Shown piece by piece: positions 1-8,787 of a stretch of DNA of 64,000 nucleotides. This DNA comes from Acidipropionibacterium sp. (GTDB lineage Bacteria; Actinomycetota; Actinomycetes; Propionibacteriales; Propionibacteriaceae). The stretch spans positions 1-64,000 of the forward strand of contig JALCLH010000010.1 of assembly GCA_022647765.1 (NCBI GenBank), given 5' to 3'. Numbering within the stretch: position 1 is the first letter of the stretch; every line of letters starts with the position of its first letter. Under the pieces are notes generated by a model that worked only from the letters and a program-made list of their open reading frames with translations, had not been told where the DNA came from and searched no databases. The position numbers were made by a program, and so were the translations under genes.

Positions 1-112
1 CCCGAGGTGCAGGGCAACGCCCTGAACTGGGCCGCCGAAGCGAAGAAAAAGGGCCAAGTCCAGACCGGACCGAGGATGGTTCCTTTGGTCGAAGGTTTGA
101 ACTTGGCACAAG
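1..112. other. Unassigned left edge
   Basis: Plus-strand frame 1 is open from base 1 and runs on into the antisense of the tRNA, ending at a TGA near 168. It contains a stretch reading NALNWAAEAKKKGQV, which could be the C-terminal part of a protein starting outside the window. Nothing in it is recognisable, and an open frame of this length is common by chance in this DNA. I make no gene call. Confidence 0.2.
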
Positions 113-189
113 TGGGGTGGCTGACGGGGCTTGAACCCGCGACCCCCTGGACCACAACCAGGTGCTCTACCGACTGAGCTACAGCCACC
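113..189 (-). tRNA. tRNA-His (GTG anticodon)
   Basis: Read on the minus strand this folds as a tRNA. The acceptor arm GTGGCTG (188-182) pairs with CAGCCAC (123-117). The anticodon loop is TTGTGGT with anticodon GTG, and the T-loop is GTTCAAGCC. A G at 189 can act as the extra G-1 paired with C73 (116), the identity element of histidine tRNA. CCA is encoded in the genome (115-113). Confidence 0.97.
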
Positions 190-256
190 ATCTGCCCGGT
201 CGAATCCGGGCAACTCGGAGAGAATATCGAACCCCCGAGAAGGTTGGCAAATCTGC

Positions 257-880
257 TCAGTGAGCGCCTCGCCCGGCCCCGGTGAGGGCGCCCTGGCAGG
301 TCTTGGCGATCGCGGTTGCGGTGGCGGCGTCCGGCCCCGGAGCGGGAACCATCAGCGCCTTGCGCCAGTACATCAGCTCCTCGATGGACTCCTCGATGTC
401 GGCCAGCGCCCGGTGATTGCCCTGCTTGGCGGGGGAGTGCTTGAAGGCGACCGGGTACCAGCGCCGCGCCAGCTCCTTGATCGAGGAGACGTCGACATTG
501 CGGTAGTGCGTCCACCCCTCGAGCTCCGGCATGTCCTTGGCCAGGAAGGACCGGTCGGTGCCGATGGTGTTGCCCGCCAGCGGAGCCTTGCCCGCCTCGG
601 GCACCCACTCCTTGATGTAGTCGAGCACCTGCGTCTGGGCCTCGGCCATGGACAGTCCGGAGTCCAGCTCATTCAGCAGCCCAGAATGGGTGTGCATACC
701 GCGCACGAAGTCGTTCATGTGCTCCAGCCACTCCGGCTCCGGCTTGATGATGACGTCGACCCCCTCACCCTTGATATTGAGGTCCCCGTCGGTCACCAGG
801 GCCGCCACCTCGATGAGCCCGTCATGGGCCAGGTCGAGCCCCGTCATCTCACAGTCGATCCACACCAGCATGTTGTTCAC
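257..880 (-). CDS. orn: Oligoribonuclease
   Basis: DEDDh-family 3'-5' exoribonuclease that degrades 2-5 nt RNA and linear di-nucleotides at the end of RNA and c-di-GMP turnover; cytoplasmic. The start of the protein carries the Exo I motif WIDCEMTGLD. The Exo II region is GNTIGTDRSFLA, and Exo III is HRALADIEESI with the catalytic His and Asp. The length of about 207 residues fits the family. I chose the GTG at 880, giving (V)NNMLVWIDCEMTG, over the upstream ATG at 943, whose extra residues are not family-like. The ATG at 871 is an alternative. Transcribed away from tRNA-Arg. Confidence 0.95.
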   Translation of the reverse strand: MNNMLVWIDCEMTGLDLAHDGLIEVAALVTDGDLNIKGEGVDVIIKPEPEWLEHMNDFVRGMHTHSGLLNELDSGLSMAEAQTQVLDYIKEWVPEAGKAPLAGNTIGTDRSFLAKDMPELEGWTHYRNVDVSSIKELARRWYPVAFKHSPAKQGNHRALADIEESIEELMYWRKALMVPAPGPDAATATAIAKTCQGALTGAGRGAH

Positions 881-962
881 GGGCGACAAGCCTACGTCCC
901 GATCGCCCGGCGACGGCCACCTGACGGCCCCAGGCGGCGTCATCCTCTAGACTTGCCGCGCT

Positions 963-1038
963 GGCCCGGTAGCTCAGCGGATAGAGCAGCAGCCTTCTAA
1001 TCTGTCGCGCGTGGGTTCGATTCCCACCCGGGCCGCCA
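963..1038 (+). tRNA. tRNA-Arg (TCT anticodon)
   Basis: The acceptor arm GGCCCGG (963-969) pairs with CCGGGCC (1028-1034), followed by G73 and an encoded CCA (1036-1038). The anticodon loop CTTCTAA gives TCT, and the T-loop is GTTCGATTC. A TAGACT hexamer at 948-953 is a plausible -10 box. Confidence 0.97.
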
Positions 1039-1099
1039 TGACGTCCTCCCCGCGACTCGGGCGCGGGGCCGAGCCGGCCGGGGGAGTGATCCCGGCCGG

Positions 1100-1105
1100 T
1101 ACAGT
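1100..1105 (+). promoter_or_regulatory. Leaderless -10 candidate (TACAGT)
   Basis: TACAGT ends exactly seven bases before the ATG at 1113, and there is no Shine-Dalgarno between them. The same spacing recurs at several genes in this window. Confidence 0.5.
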
Positions 1106-1112
1106 GGCTGCC

Positions 1113-2447
1113 ATGCGTGAGCCCACGATCATCCGACGCCCATGGTGGGCGCGCCTGGTGCGCAATCCCTGGACCTGGATCGTGCTGGCGATGCTCATCG
1201 CCTCCGCCCTGCTGCTCTACGGGCAGTATCTCCAGCTGCACGCCGATGTCGAGGTCGAGCAGAACGGCAAGAAGGGCGTCATCCCCGGGATCACGATGCG
1301 CTCGTTCAAGCTGGCAGCCCACTACGCCTGGCCGACCGCTGCAGTCTGGTCGCTGCTGTTCATCTGGCTGGACCGATTCCGCACCCAGCACCTGGCGATG
1401 TGGTTCACCGCCTTCGCCTGGGGAGCGGCGGTCGCCACCTCCGCATCCCTGGTGGTCAACTCCTGGATGGCGAAGCTGCTGTCGGTGCAGGGCGGCTACG
1501 ACCCCAGCCAGGGGGCCGGCCCGGCGATCTACTCGGCCCCCTTCGTCGAGGAGACCTGCAAGGCCACCATCCTTTTCCTGTTCGCGGTGTTCATGCGACG
1601 GCGTCTCACCTCGATCGTGCAGACGGTGAGCCTGGCCGGGCTGTCGGCGATCGGCTTCGCCTTCGTGGAGAACATCATCTACTACGCCCGCGCCGACAAC
1701 TACGCCCGCGTCACCATCCAGGCCGGGGACCCCACCCGGGCGGTCAGGCAGCTCGTACTGCTGCGCGGCGTCTTCACCTCCTTCGGGCATCCGCTGTTCA
1801 CCTCGATGACCGCGATCGGCCTGGCCATCGGCCTGCGCTCGCGCAGCCGGCTGGTGCGCATCCTGGCGCCGGTCACCGGGTTCATGGGCGCGGCGATCGG
1901 CCATATGGCGTTCAACGGGATCTCCTCGGTGGTGCCCGAGAAGAACCTCAAGATGTACTGGTTCATGGCGCTGGGCGTGGTCGCGATGCTCGTCGGATTC
2001 CTGGTGATCCGGCTGCTGCGCGAGGGCACGATGGTGCGCAATCGGCTTGCCGACTACGCGGTGATGGGTTGGCTGGAACCCCGCGATCCGTTCGTCGTGG
2101 GGAGCCTGCTCAAGCGCTTCTGGATCGCTGCGGTCGCGCTGTCCTACGGTCCACGGACCTGGTGGAGGACGCTGCTGTTCCTGCGCACCGCCACCGAGCT
2201 CGCCTACCTGCGCGACGCCGTCGTCCGCGGTATCGCGGACGGTACCGAGGCCGAGGAGGTGCTCCTGCTCGACCGGCTGCGGCAGGTGCGCCCGCTGGCG
2301 ATCACCGAGTCCAAGGGTGCCCGGCTGATCGCCCCGCGGCTTCCGCGGTGGTGGCCCGGACGCCGCGGCGGTGACCAGGTGCGGGTCTTCGCGCCGCCGT
2401 CACCGGGGGCCCGTCCTGCGGTCTCCTGGGCGCCTCCGAGGCCCTGA
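1113..2447 (+). CDS. PrsW-family intramembrane metalloprotease
   Basis: Polytopic membrane protein of 444 residues. PrsW proteins are site-1 proteases or relatives in the CPBP/type II CAAX protease superfamily; in Bacillus PrsW cleaves an anti-sigma factor. The family motifs are present in order: VEETCKA (EExxK type), FAFVENIIYY, a His-containing GHPLFTSMTAIG segment, and GHMAFN. About eight hydrophobic segments lie in the first 310 residues, followed by a basic cytoplasmic tail. The ATG at 1113 was preferred because the first membrane segment follows it directly and the upstream in-frame sequence overlaps tRNA-Arg. The substrate cannot be inferred; no anti-sigma factor gene is adjacent. Confidence 0.85.
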   Translation: MREPTIIRRPWWARLVRNPWTWIVLAMLIASALLLYGQYLQLHADVEVEQNGKKGVIPGITMRSFKLAAHYAWPTAAVWSLLFIWLDRFRTQHLAMWFTAFAWGAAVATSASLVVNSWMAKLLSVQGGYDPSQGAGPAIYSAPFVEETCKATILFLFAVFMRRRLTSIVQTVSLAGLSAIGFAFVENIIYYARADNYARVTIQAGDPTRAVRQLVLLRGVFTSFGHPLFTSMTAIGLAIGLRSRSRLVRILAPVTGFMGAAIGHMAFNGISSVVPEKNLKMYWFMALGVVAMLVGFLVIRLLREGTMVRNRLADYAVMGWLEPRDPFVVGSLLKRFWIAAVALSYGPRTWWRTLLFLRTATELAYLRDAVVRGIADGTEAEEVLLLDRLRQVRPLAITESKGARLIAPRLPRWWPGRRGGDQVRVFAPPSPGARPAVSWAPPRP

Positions 2448-2472
2448 TCTGCGCGTCGGGCGCGTTTTCCCG

Positions 2473-2526
2473 GAAGTTGTCCACAGGCAAGCCAGATTCT
2501 GGACGCCGCCAAGAAGTTTTCCACAG
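2473..2526 (+). promoter_or_regulatory. Pair of DnaA-box-like 9-mers
   Basis: TTGTCCACA (2477-2485) and TTTTCCACA (2517-2525) lie 40 bp apart in the same orientation, each inside GAAGTT-K-TCCACAG. Both resemble the DnaA box TTATCCACA and sit about 70-110 bp before the SSB-paralogue start. A regulatory role is inference. Confidence 0.4.
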
Positions 2527-2592
2527 ATTTGCCGCTGAGCGGCAGATCGGCCCTCTCGCCACAAGAACTAGTGGTGAGAGGAAGGAACTCAC

Positions 2593-3129
2593 ATGGACGC
2601 GAACGTGTCAATCACCGGGAACCTCGGCACCGAGGTGGATTTCATCAGCAAGGACGGATGGTCCGGAGGCCGCTTCCGGATCGCCCAGACGCCGCGGTAC
2701 TTCCGCGACGGCCAATGGGTGGACGGCGAGACCACCTGGATGTCGGTCCGGGTCAGCGGGCGGCTCGCCCAGAACTGCAAACAGAGCTTGACCAAGGGCG
2801 ACCCGGTGGTGGTCGTCGGTCGGTTGCGCACCCAGGCATGGGTCACCGAGGACGGCGTGCGCCGCGAACAGCTGGTGATTCAGGCGTCCTCGGTCGGCCA
2901 CGACCTGCAGCGCGGCACCAGCGTCTTCATCCGCCCGACCCCCAGGCCGGAGGAGGCGCCGATCATGGAGCCCGGATCGGTGGTGGACGCCGTGACGGCG
3001 CTGGTCACCGACGGTCCGCACGGCCTGCCCGAGGGGGAGGTCTACCGCCTCGGCTCGGAGGAGTCCGAGGAGGAGGACGACGAGATCGCCCTGGCCGATC
3101 CCGAGACCGGGGAGGTCCCGGTGGGCTGA
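2593..3129 (+). CDS. ssb: Single-stranded DNA-binding protein paralogue (SsbB-like)
   Basis: OB-fold SSB, 178 residues. The fold spans roughly residues 1-105, with the familiar VRVSGRLAQNC and SLTKGDPVVVVGRLRTQAW strands. The tail is acidic (SEESEEEDDEIALADP) but ends ETGEVPVG, so the DDDIPF-type tip through which replicative SSBs recruit partners is missing. Together with the neighbouring ettA, this points to the actinobacterial second SSB (Rv2478c type) rather than the replication-fork SSB. The start is set by GAGAGGAAGGAA just upstream of the ATG. Two DnaA-box-like sites lie upstream. Confidence 0.85.
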   Translation: MDANVSITGNLGTEVDFISKDGWSGGRFRIAQTPRYFRDGQWVDGETTWMSVRVSGRLAQNCKQSLTKGDPVVVVGRLRTQAWVTEDGVRREQLVIQASSVGHDLQRGTSVFIRPTPRPEEAPIMEPGSVVDAVTALVTDGPHGLPEGEVYRLGSEESEEEDDEIALADPETGEVPVG

Positions 3130-3250
3130 GGTTGGCCGTACGACGGTGGTCGGGACGGTGGACGGCTGGCATACTGGCCTGCGGCCGTCCCGTCCCGGCC
3201 CACGAGCAGCGCGCAACGCCGCAGACCCGTCCCACATTCGAGGAGCGCCG

Positions 3251-4939
3251 ATGGCTGAGTTCATCTACACCATGCACAACGTCCGGAAGGCGATCGGCGA
3301 CAACGTCATCCTCGACGACGTCACCCTGTCCTTCTACCCCGGCGCCAAGATCGGGGTGGTGGGCCCCAACGGCGCGGGCAAGTCGACCATGCTCAAGCTG
3401 ATGGCCGGCATCGAGAAGCCGAACAACGGCGACGCCACCCTGGCCAAGGGCGCCACGGTCGGCATCCTCCTCCAGGAGCCCCCGTTGAGCGAGGACAAGA
3501 CCGTTCTGGAGAACGTCGAGGAGGGGGTCAGCGAGATCAAGGCGAAGCTCAAGCGCTTCGACGAGGTCTCGGCGGCGATGGCCGATCCGGACGCCGACTT
3601 CGACGCCCTGATGGCCGAGATGGGCGAGCTCCAGACCGACCTGGACGCCTCGAACGCCTGGGACATCGACGCCCAGCTCTCCCAGGCGATGGACGCCCTG
3701 CAGTGCCCCCCGCCCGACACGCCGGTGTCGGTGCTGTCCGGCGGTGAGCGACGCCGGGTGGCCATGTGCAAGCTGCTGCTGCAGGCCCCCGACCTGCTGC
3801 TGCTCGACGAGCCCACCAACCATCTGGACGCCGAGTCGGTGAACTGGCTGGAGGGGCACCTGCACAGCTACCCCGGCGCAGTTCTGGCGGTCACCCACGA
3901 CCGCTACTTCCTGGACAACGTCGCCCAGTGGATCTGCGAGGTCGACCGCGGCAAGCTGCACCCCTACGAGGGCAACTACTCCACCTACCTGGACACCAAG
4001 CGCCAGCGGCTCCAGATCGAGGGCAAGAAGGACGCCAAGCGGGCCAAGATCCTCGAGCGCGAGCTGGAGTGGGCGCGCTCCTCGCCGAAGGCCCGTCATG
4101 CCAAGAACCGCGCTCGCCTGGCCCGCTACGAGGAGCTGGCCGCCGAGGCCGAGCGGAACCGGAAGATCGACACCGCCGAGATCAACATCCCGTCCGGTCC
4201 CCGGCTGGGCAACACCGTGCTCCAGGTCAACAAGCTCACCAAGGCCTTCGACGATCACGTGCTCTACAAGGACCTCACCTTCGACCTGCCCCGGGCCGGC
4301 ATCGTCGGCGTGATCGGGCCCAACGGCGTCGGCAAGACCACCCTGTTCAAGATGATCGTCGGCCAGGAGCAGCCCGACTCCGGTTCGCTGAAGGTGGGGG
4401 AGACGGTGAGCTTCTCCTACGTGGACCAGAACCGCGCCGGCATCGATCCCCAGAAGAACCTGTGGCAGGTGGTCTCCGACGGCCTGGACTACATCAAGGT
4501 CGGCAGCTTCGAGGTGCCCTCGCGCGCCTACGTGGCCAGCTTCGGGTTCAAGGGCCCCGACCAGCAGAAGCTCGCCGGGGTGCTGTCGGGCGGCGAGCGC
4601 AACCGGCTGAACCTGGCGCTCACCCTCAAGCAGGGCGGCAACGTCCTGCTGCTCGACGAGCCGACCAACGACCTCGACGTCGAGACCCTGTCCAGCCTGG
4701 AGGACGCCCTGCTGGAGTTCCCCGGCTGTGCGGTCATCACCTCCCACGACCGGTGGTTCCTCGACCGGGTGGCCACCCACATCCTGGCCTGGGAGGGCGA
4801 GGACGAGGACGGCGTGCCCAGCTGGTTCTGGTTCGAGGGCAACTACGCCGACTACGAGGCGAACAAGATCGATCGGCTCGGGCTCGAGGCGGCCCGCCCG
4901 CACGCCTCCAAGCACCGCAGGCTCACCCGAGGGGAGTGA
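3251..4939 (+). CDS. ettA: Energy-dependent translational throttle protein EttA (ABC-F ATPase)
   Basis: Cytoplasmic ABC-F protein that binds the ribosomal E site and gates the first elongation step according to ATP/ADP ratio. It has 562 residues and two ABC domains without membrane segments. Domain 1 has Walker A GPNGAGKST, signature LSGGERRRVA and Walker B LLLLDEPTNHLD. Next comes the basic P-site tRNA-interaction linker (ELEWARSSPKARHAKNRARL). Domain 2 has GPNGVGKTT, LSGGERNRLNLA and LLLDEPTNDLD. The AGGAG before the ATG at 3251 and the conserved MAEFIYTM beginning fix the start. A strong hairpin follows the stop. Confidence 0.97.
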   Translation: MAEFIYTMHNVRKAIGDNVILDDVTLSFYPGAKIGVVGPNGAGKSTMLKLMAGIEKPNNGDATLAKGATVGILLQEPPLSEDKTVLENVEEGVSEIKAKLKRFDEVSAAMADPDADFDALMAEMGELQTDLDASNAWDIDAQLSQAMDALQCPPPDTPVSVLSGGERRRVAMCKLLLQAPDLLLLDEPTNHLDAESVNWLEGHLHSYPGAVLAVTHDRYFLDNVAQWICEVDRGKLHPYEGNYSTYLDTKRQRLQIEGKKDAKRAKILERELEWARSSPKARHAKNRARLARYEELAAEAERNRKIDTAEINIPSGPRLGNTVLQVNKLTKAFDDHVLYKDLTFDLPRAGIVGVIGPNGVGKTTLFKMIVGQEQPDSGSLKVGETVSFSYVDQNRAGIDPQKNLWQVVSDGLDYIKVGSFEVPSRAYVASFGFKGPDQQKLAGVLSGGERNRLNLALTLKQGGNVLLLDEPTNDLDVETLSSLEDALLEFPGCAVITSHDRWFLDRVATHILAWEGEDEDGVPSWFWFEGNYADYEANKIDRLGLEAARPHASKHRRLTRGE

Positions 4940-4980
4940 CCGGGAAGTCTCATCGGCGGCGAATGATCTTGCGGAGAGGA

Positions 4981-5018
4981 TGCCCCGCGCCCATTCCGGG
5001 CGCGGGGCACTTCTTGTC
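4981..5018 (+). terminator. Intrinsic terminator after ettA
   Basis: A 12-bp perfect stem (4981-4992 with 4998-5009) with an ATTCC loop is followed by a T-rich CTTCTTGTCT tail. Confidence 0.8.
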
Positions 5019-5078
5019 TGTAACGGCGTTTGTAACAGAGGCGTCCTAGCCTGCGGGTGATCGACTCAGGGAGGGCCC

Positions 5079-5345
5079 ATGATCATCCTGCTCCCGGTTC
5101 TGGCCGTGGCCTGCGGCCTCGCCGTGGTGTGGTCTGCGATGAGCGGCCGGATTCCGGCGGCCACCGGTTGGGTGCTGGTGGCGGCCACCGTCGCCACCAC
5201 CGTCGTCTCGGTGCTGGCCGGCGACATCCCGTCCCGGTTCGCCGCCTCGGTGCTTGCCTGGGGCTGCATGGCCGAATCCGCCTGGACGATGGCCGCCTCG
5301 TCGTGGCGGCGTCGCCGCACATCCCGGGCCCTGGCCTCTCAGTAG
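5079..5345 (+). CDS. Small membrane protein of unknown function
   Basis: 88 residues with three predicted hydrophobic segments (about 1-22, 30-47 and 54-73) and a basic C-terminus (SSWRRRRTSRALASQ). AGGGAGG lies at good spacing before the ATG, and TAGCCT at 5047-5052 could be its -10. No family was recognised. Other long frames cover the same bases, so the call rests on the ribosome binding site and the clean hydrophobic pattern. Confidence 0.55.
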   Translation: MIILLPVLAVACGLAVVWSAMSGRIPAATGWVLVAATVATTVVSVLAGDIPSRFAASVLAWGCMAESAWTMAASSWRRRRTSRALASQ

Positions 5346-5351
5346 CGACGG

Positions 5352-5434
5352 CTGATGGTCCCGATCACTCCCGATAGGGCAGGTTTCGCCATCGCGCGTG
5401 CAGATTTACGGCGTGTTGGGAGTGATCGGGACCA
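5352..5434 (+). repeat. Dispersed 83-bp inverted-repeat element, copy 1
   Basis: 83 bp whose ends are 19-bp inverted repeats (TGGTCCCGATCACTCCCGA at 5355-5373 against 5416-5434, one mismatch). A second copy lies in opposite orientation at 62257-62339 with only three differences. It is intergenic and encodes no protein. Confidence 0.85.
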
Positions 5435-5568
5435 CCACGCAGACCGGCGACACGAGGGTCGCGAGGGAGTCGTCCCCCGAAGGCGCGCTGAGTGGCCTGC
5501 GGAGCGGACCGCAACCTCTTGCAGAGTCCCCGCTACGAGGGGGTTGAGGGGGAGTCGTCGCCCCCCAC

Positions 5569-8562
5569 TCAGGAAATGTGCGACGCGAACAGCTCTGCGA
5601 GGGTGAGCGCCCGTCGTCCCGCCAGATCGGAGGTCTGACGCCGGCAGGAGAACCCGTCGGCCAGGATGATCGCGGACGGCCCGGCCTCCCGGATAGCGGG
5701 AAGCAGGTCGTGCTCGGCAACCGGCTACCTGAGGTCTCGTAGTGGCCGATCTCCACCCCGAAGTTCCCGGCGTACCCGCAGCATCCGCCGACCGTCTTCA
5801 CCGTCGCCCCGGAGGCCTCGAGCAGCCGCTGATCGGGTCCGAAGCCCAGGATCGAGGCGTGGTGGCAGTGCGGCTGGGCGACGATGGTGTGACCGGCCAG
5901 GCTCGGCGGCCGCCACCCGGCGGCCTCCAGCATCTCGGCCATGGTGTGGACGTTCTTGGCGACCGTCTCGGTCCGGGGATCGTCACCGACGAGCTCCAGG
6001 GCGTCGGTGCGCCACACCGTGGTGCAGGAGGGCTCCAGACCGACGATCGGGATGCCCGCCTCGGCCAGCGGGCCCAGCACGTCCAGGGCCTTGCGCAGCT
6101 TCTTGATCGCGCCGTCCAGCTGGCCGGTGGTGATCCAGGTGAGTCCGCAGCACACGTCATCGGTGAGCACCTCGGGCTGATATCCGGCATCGGCCAGCAC
6201 CGCCACCACGGCCCCCAGGTCGCAGTCGCCGAGCATGTCGGAGAAGGAGTCCACCCAGATCACCACCCGGCCGTGCCGGGCGGCCGGCGCCCGCCCGGCG
6301 GGTGCGAGCGCATCGGCGGACCCTGGCAGCTCGCGGGGGAGCGAGGCACACCGATCGAGGCGTCCCCGGCTCTCCCTGGCGCTCGGCCGCAATGGCCTCG
6401 GCGGCGGTCGTGGAATGTCCAGAATCCAGACTCTTGCGGGCAGGCCCGCCGGGCCGGAAGGTCGGCAGCGGGCGGCGCTGGTCCACCCCGGCCACCCAGC
6501 GTCCCAGATGCTTGATCCCCGGCACCCGGAGCGCGGCGTTGGTGATCGTCGCCATCCAGGGAATCGCCGAGATGAGCCGCTCCCAGCGCGGCAGCCAGCC
6601 CATCACGTAGTGGGAGCGCGGTCGCAGGCCATGGTGGTACTTCTCGTAGAACACCCGGGAGCGGTAGGAGGCCATGTCGATGCCGGTCGGGCAGTCGCGG
6701 GCGCAGCCCTTGCAGGCCAGGCACAGGTCCAGCGCCTGCGCCACCTCGGGGGAGTCCCAGCCGTGCACCAAGGGTGCCGTTGACCATCTCCTGGAGCACC
6801 TTCGCACGGCCCCGTGTGGAGTCCTTCTCGTTGTGGCTGGCCTGGTAGGAGGGGCACATCACCCCGCCGTGCGGGGAGTTCTCGGCGATGCACTTGCCCA
6901 CCCCGGTGCACTGATGGACGTCGTGGGCGAACTGCGGATGGCTCAGCGTCAGCGGCGAGTTGCGGGCCTGGAACATCCGGATGTCGGCCTCCACCGGCCG
7001 CGGGTCCACAAGCACCCCCGGATTGAGCAGGTTGTCGGGATCCAGAATCCCCTTGACCTGGCCGAACAGGGAGATCGCCTCGGGGGAGTACATCGCCGGC
7101 AGCAGCGCGGAACGGGCGCGGCCGTCGCCGTGCTCGCCGGATGCCGATCCGCCGTGACGGGCCACCAGGGCGGCGGCGTCGGCCACGAAGGAGCGGTACT
7201 GCTCCGGGCCGTCGGCGGCGTCCAGCGGATAGTCGATCCGGCAGTGCACGCAGCCCTCGCCGAAGTGGCCGTAGGGAAGGCCGTGCAGGCCGTGGGACTC
7301 CAGCAGCTCCTCGAAGTCGCGCAGATAGGCGCCCAGATCGGCCGGCGGCACCGCGGCGTCCTCCCAGCCGGCCCAGGCGAGCTGCTCCAGGCTCACCCCG
7401 GCCAGCCCGGCGCCGTCGGAGCGGATCCGCCACAGCGCGGCCGCCTCCGCCGGATCGGAGACCACCCGGGCGTCCAGCGCCCCGGAGGCGGCGGTCATCT
7501 GCTGTGCCCGCGACGCCACCTCGGCCGCGTCGTCGCCGCGCACATCCAGGAACATCCAGCCGTCCCCGCGCGGCAGGTCCGGCACCGCCGAGGACCCCTT
7601 GGCCCGGGCGACGACATCGACGATGCGCCGGTCCATCCCCTCGCAGGCCACCGGATGGAAGGGCAGCAGGGCGGTGACGGCGTCCGCGGCCTCGGCCATC
7701 GAGGGATATCCCAGGGCGACCGTGACGCCGTGCGGAGGGTCGGCCACCAGCCGGACGGTGGCGCGGGTGACGACTCCCAGCGTCCCCTCGGTGCCGCAGA
7801 CGAAGGCCGGCAGATTGAAGCCGTGCTCCGGCGTCAGATGCTCCAACTGGTAGCCGGACACCTGACGGGAGAAGGTGCCGAACTCGGTGCGGATGACCCC
7901 CAGATTCGCCGTGGCAAGGTCCTTTCAACCGGGACAGACGCGAATCCTCGGCACTGCCGGCGCGCAGATCGAGGGATGTCACCGGCGGCGGTCAGCAGAT
8001 CGGCCTGGACGACGTTGTCGCAGGTCCGCCCGTAGCCCAGCGCCCTGGGCCCGCAGGCGTTGTTGCCGATCATCCCGCCGATGGTGCAGCGGGTGGAGGT
8101 CGAGGGGTCCGGCCCGAAGCGCAGCCCGTGGGGACGCCCGGCGTCCTGCAGCCGATCCTGGATGACGCCGGGGTCGACGACCGCGGTGCGCGACTCGGGA
8201 TCCAGGCTGTGGATGGTGTGGAGGTGGCGGGCCAGGTCGATGACCAGGCCCTCGCCGATGGCATTGCCCGCGCAGCTGGTGCCCGCCCCGCGGGTCGTCA
8301 CCGGCAGCCCGACCTCGGCGGCGGCCCGCATCAGGGCGGCCACCTCGTCGACCGATCTCGGCCGGGCGACCGCGCGGGGCACCACTCGGTAGATCGAGGC
8401 ATCGCTGGAGTAGAGGGCGCGCGCCAGGGTGGAGGAGTCCAGACAGTCCGGCGCCCCGGCGTCGATCCTCGCGAGCGAGGAGACGAAGTCCCCGAGAAGA
8501 TCCTTGGAGACTCCGTCTCCGGACTCGGGAGAACTGTCGACAATCATGCTGGGAGCGGACAT
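5569..8562 (-). CDS. FAD-linked oxidase / Fe-S oxidoreductase (YdiJ/D-lactate or D-2-hydroxyacid dehydrogenase type), frame broken
   Basis: Spliced across frames this is one protein of about 1,000 residues. The N-terminal PCMH-type FAD domain includes TRGAGTSCAGNAIGEG and GGMIGNNACGPRALGYGR. The FAD-oxidase C domain follows (YGHFGEGCVHCRIDYPL, HGGSASGEHGDGRARS, LDPDNLLNPGVLVDP). A ferredoxin part has CTGVGKC and CLACKGCARDCPTGID, and a CCG-type cysteine-rich domain has PSCTTVWR and VKTVGGCCGYAG. The family oxidises D-2-hydroxy acids and feeds electrons to the quinone pool; the substrate here is unknown. Frame changes lie near 7972, 7922, 6772, 6300 and 5730. Each is consistent with a single-base indel, and no domain is missing. 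It is either a sequencing artefact or a recent pseudogene. Confidence 0.8.
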
Positions 8563-8787
8563 GGGGCTCAGTCTGACACGGCCTCCCCAGCCCTGTGATC
8601 GGGGCCGGGGGCTGAGACCGCCGACGGTCGGCCGGGGCGGGGCGCTAGTGGGCTCCGGCTGAGGCGGTATGAGGCCGTCAACCGCTATCGTGGCCCGTGG
8701 GAGTCCTTGTACCCGGGCCGATGTGGTCCCCGAGGGCTGAGGCCGCCCGGGCCTTCGCAGACCGACCCCGCAGGAGGAGTTCCAGTA

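Noticed and set aside
1-190. Attachment site or integrated element at tRNA-His
   Set aside because: No integrase and no duplicated tRNA end is visible in the window.
3005-4915. 636-codon frame antisense to ettA
   Set aside because: ettA is unmistakable on the plus strand; the antisense frame has no recognisable domain.
5352-5434. The element as an ordinary terminator
   Set aside because: Near-identity to a distant copy in a different context and its 42-base core do not fit a simple terminator.
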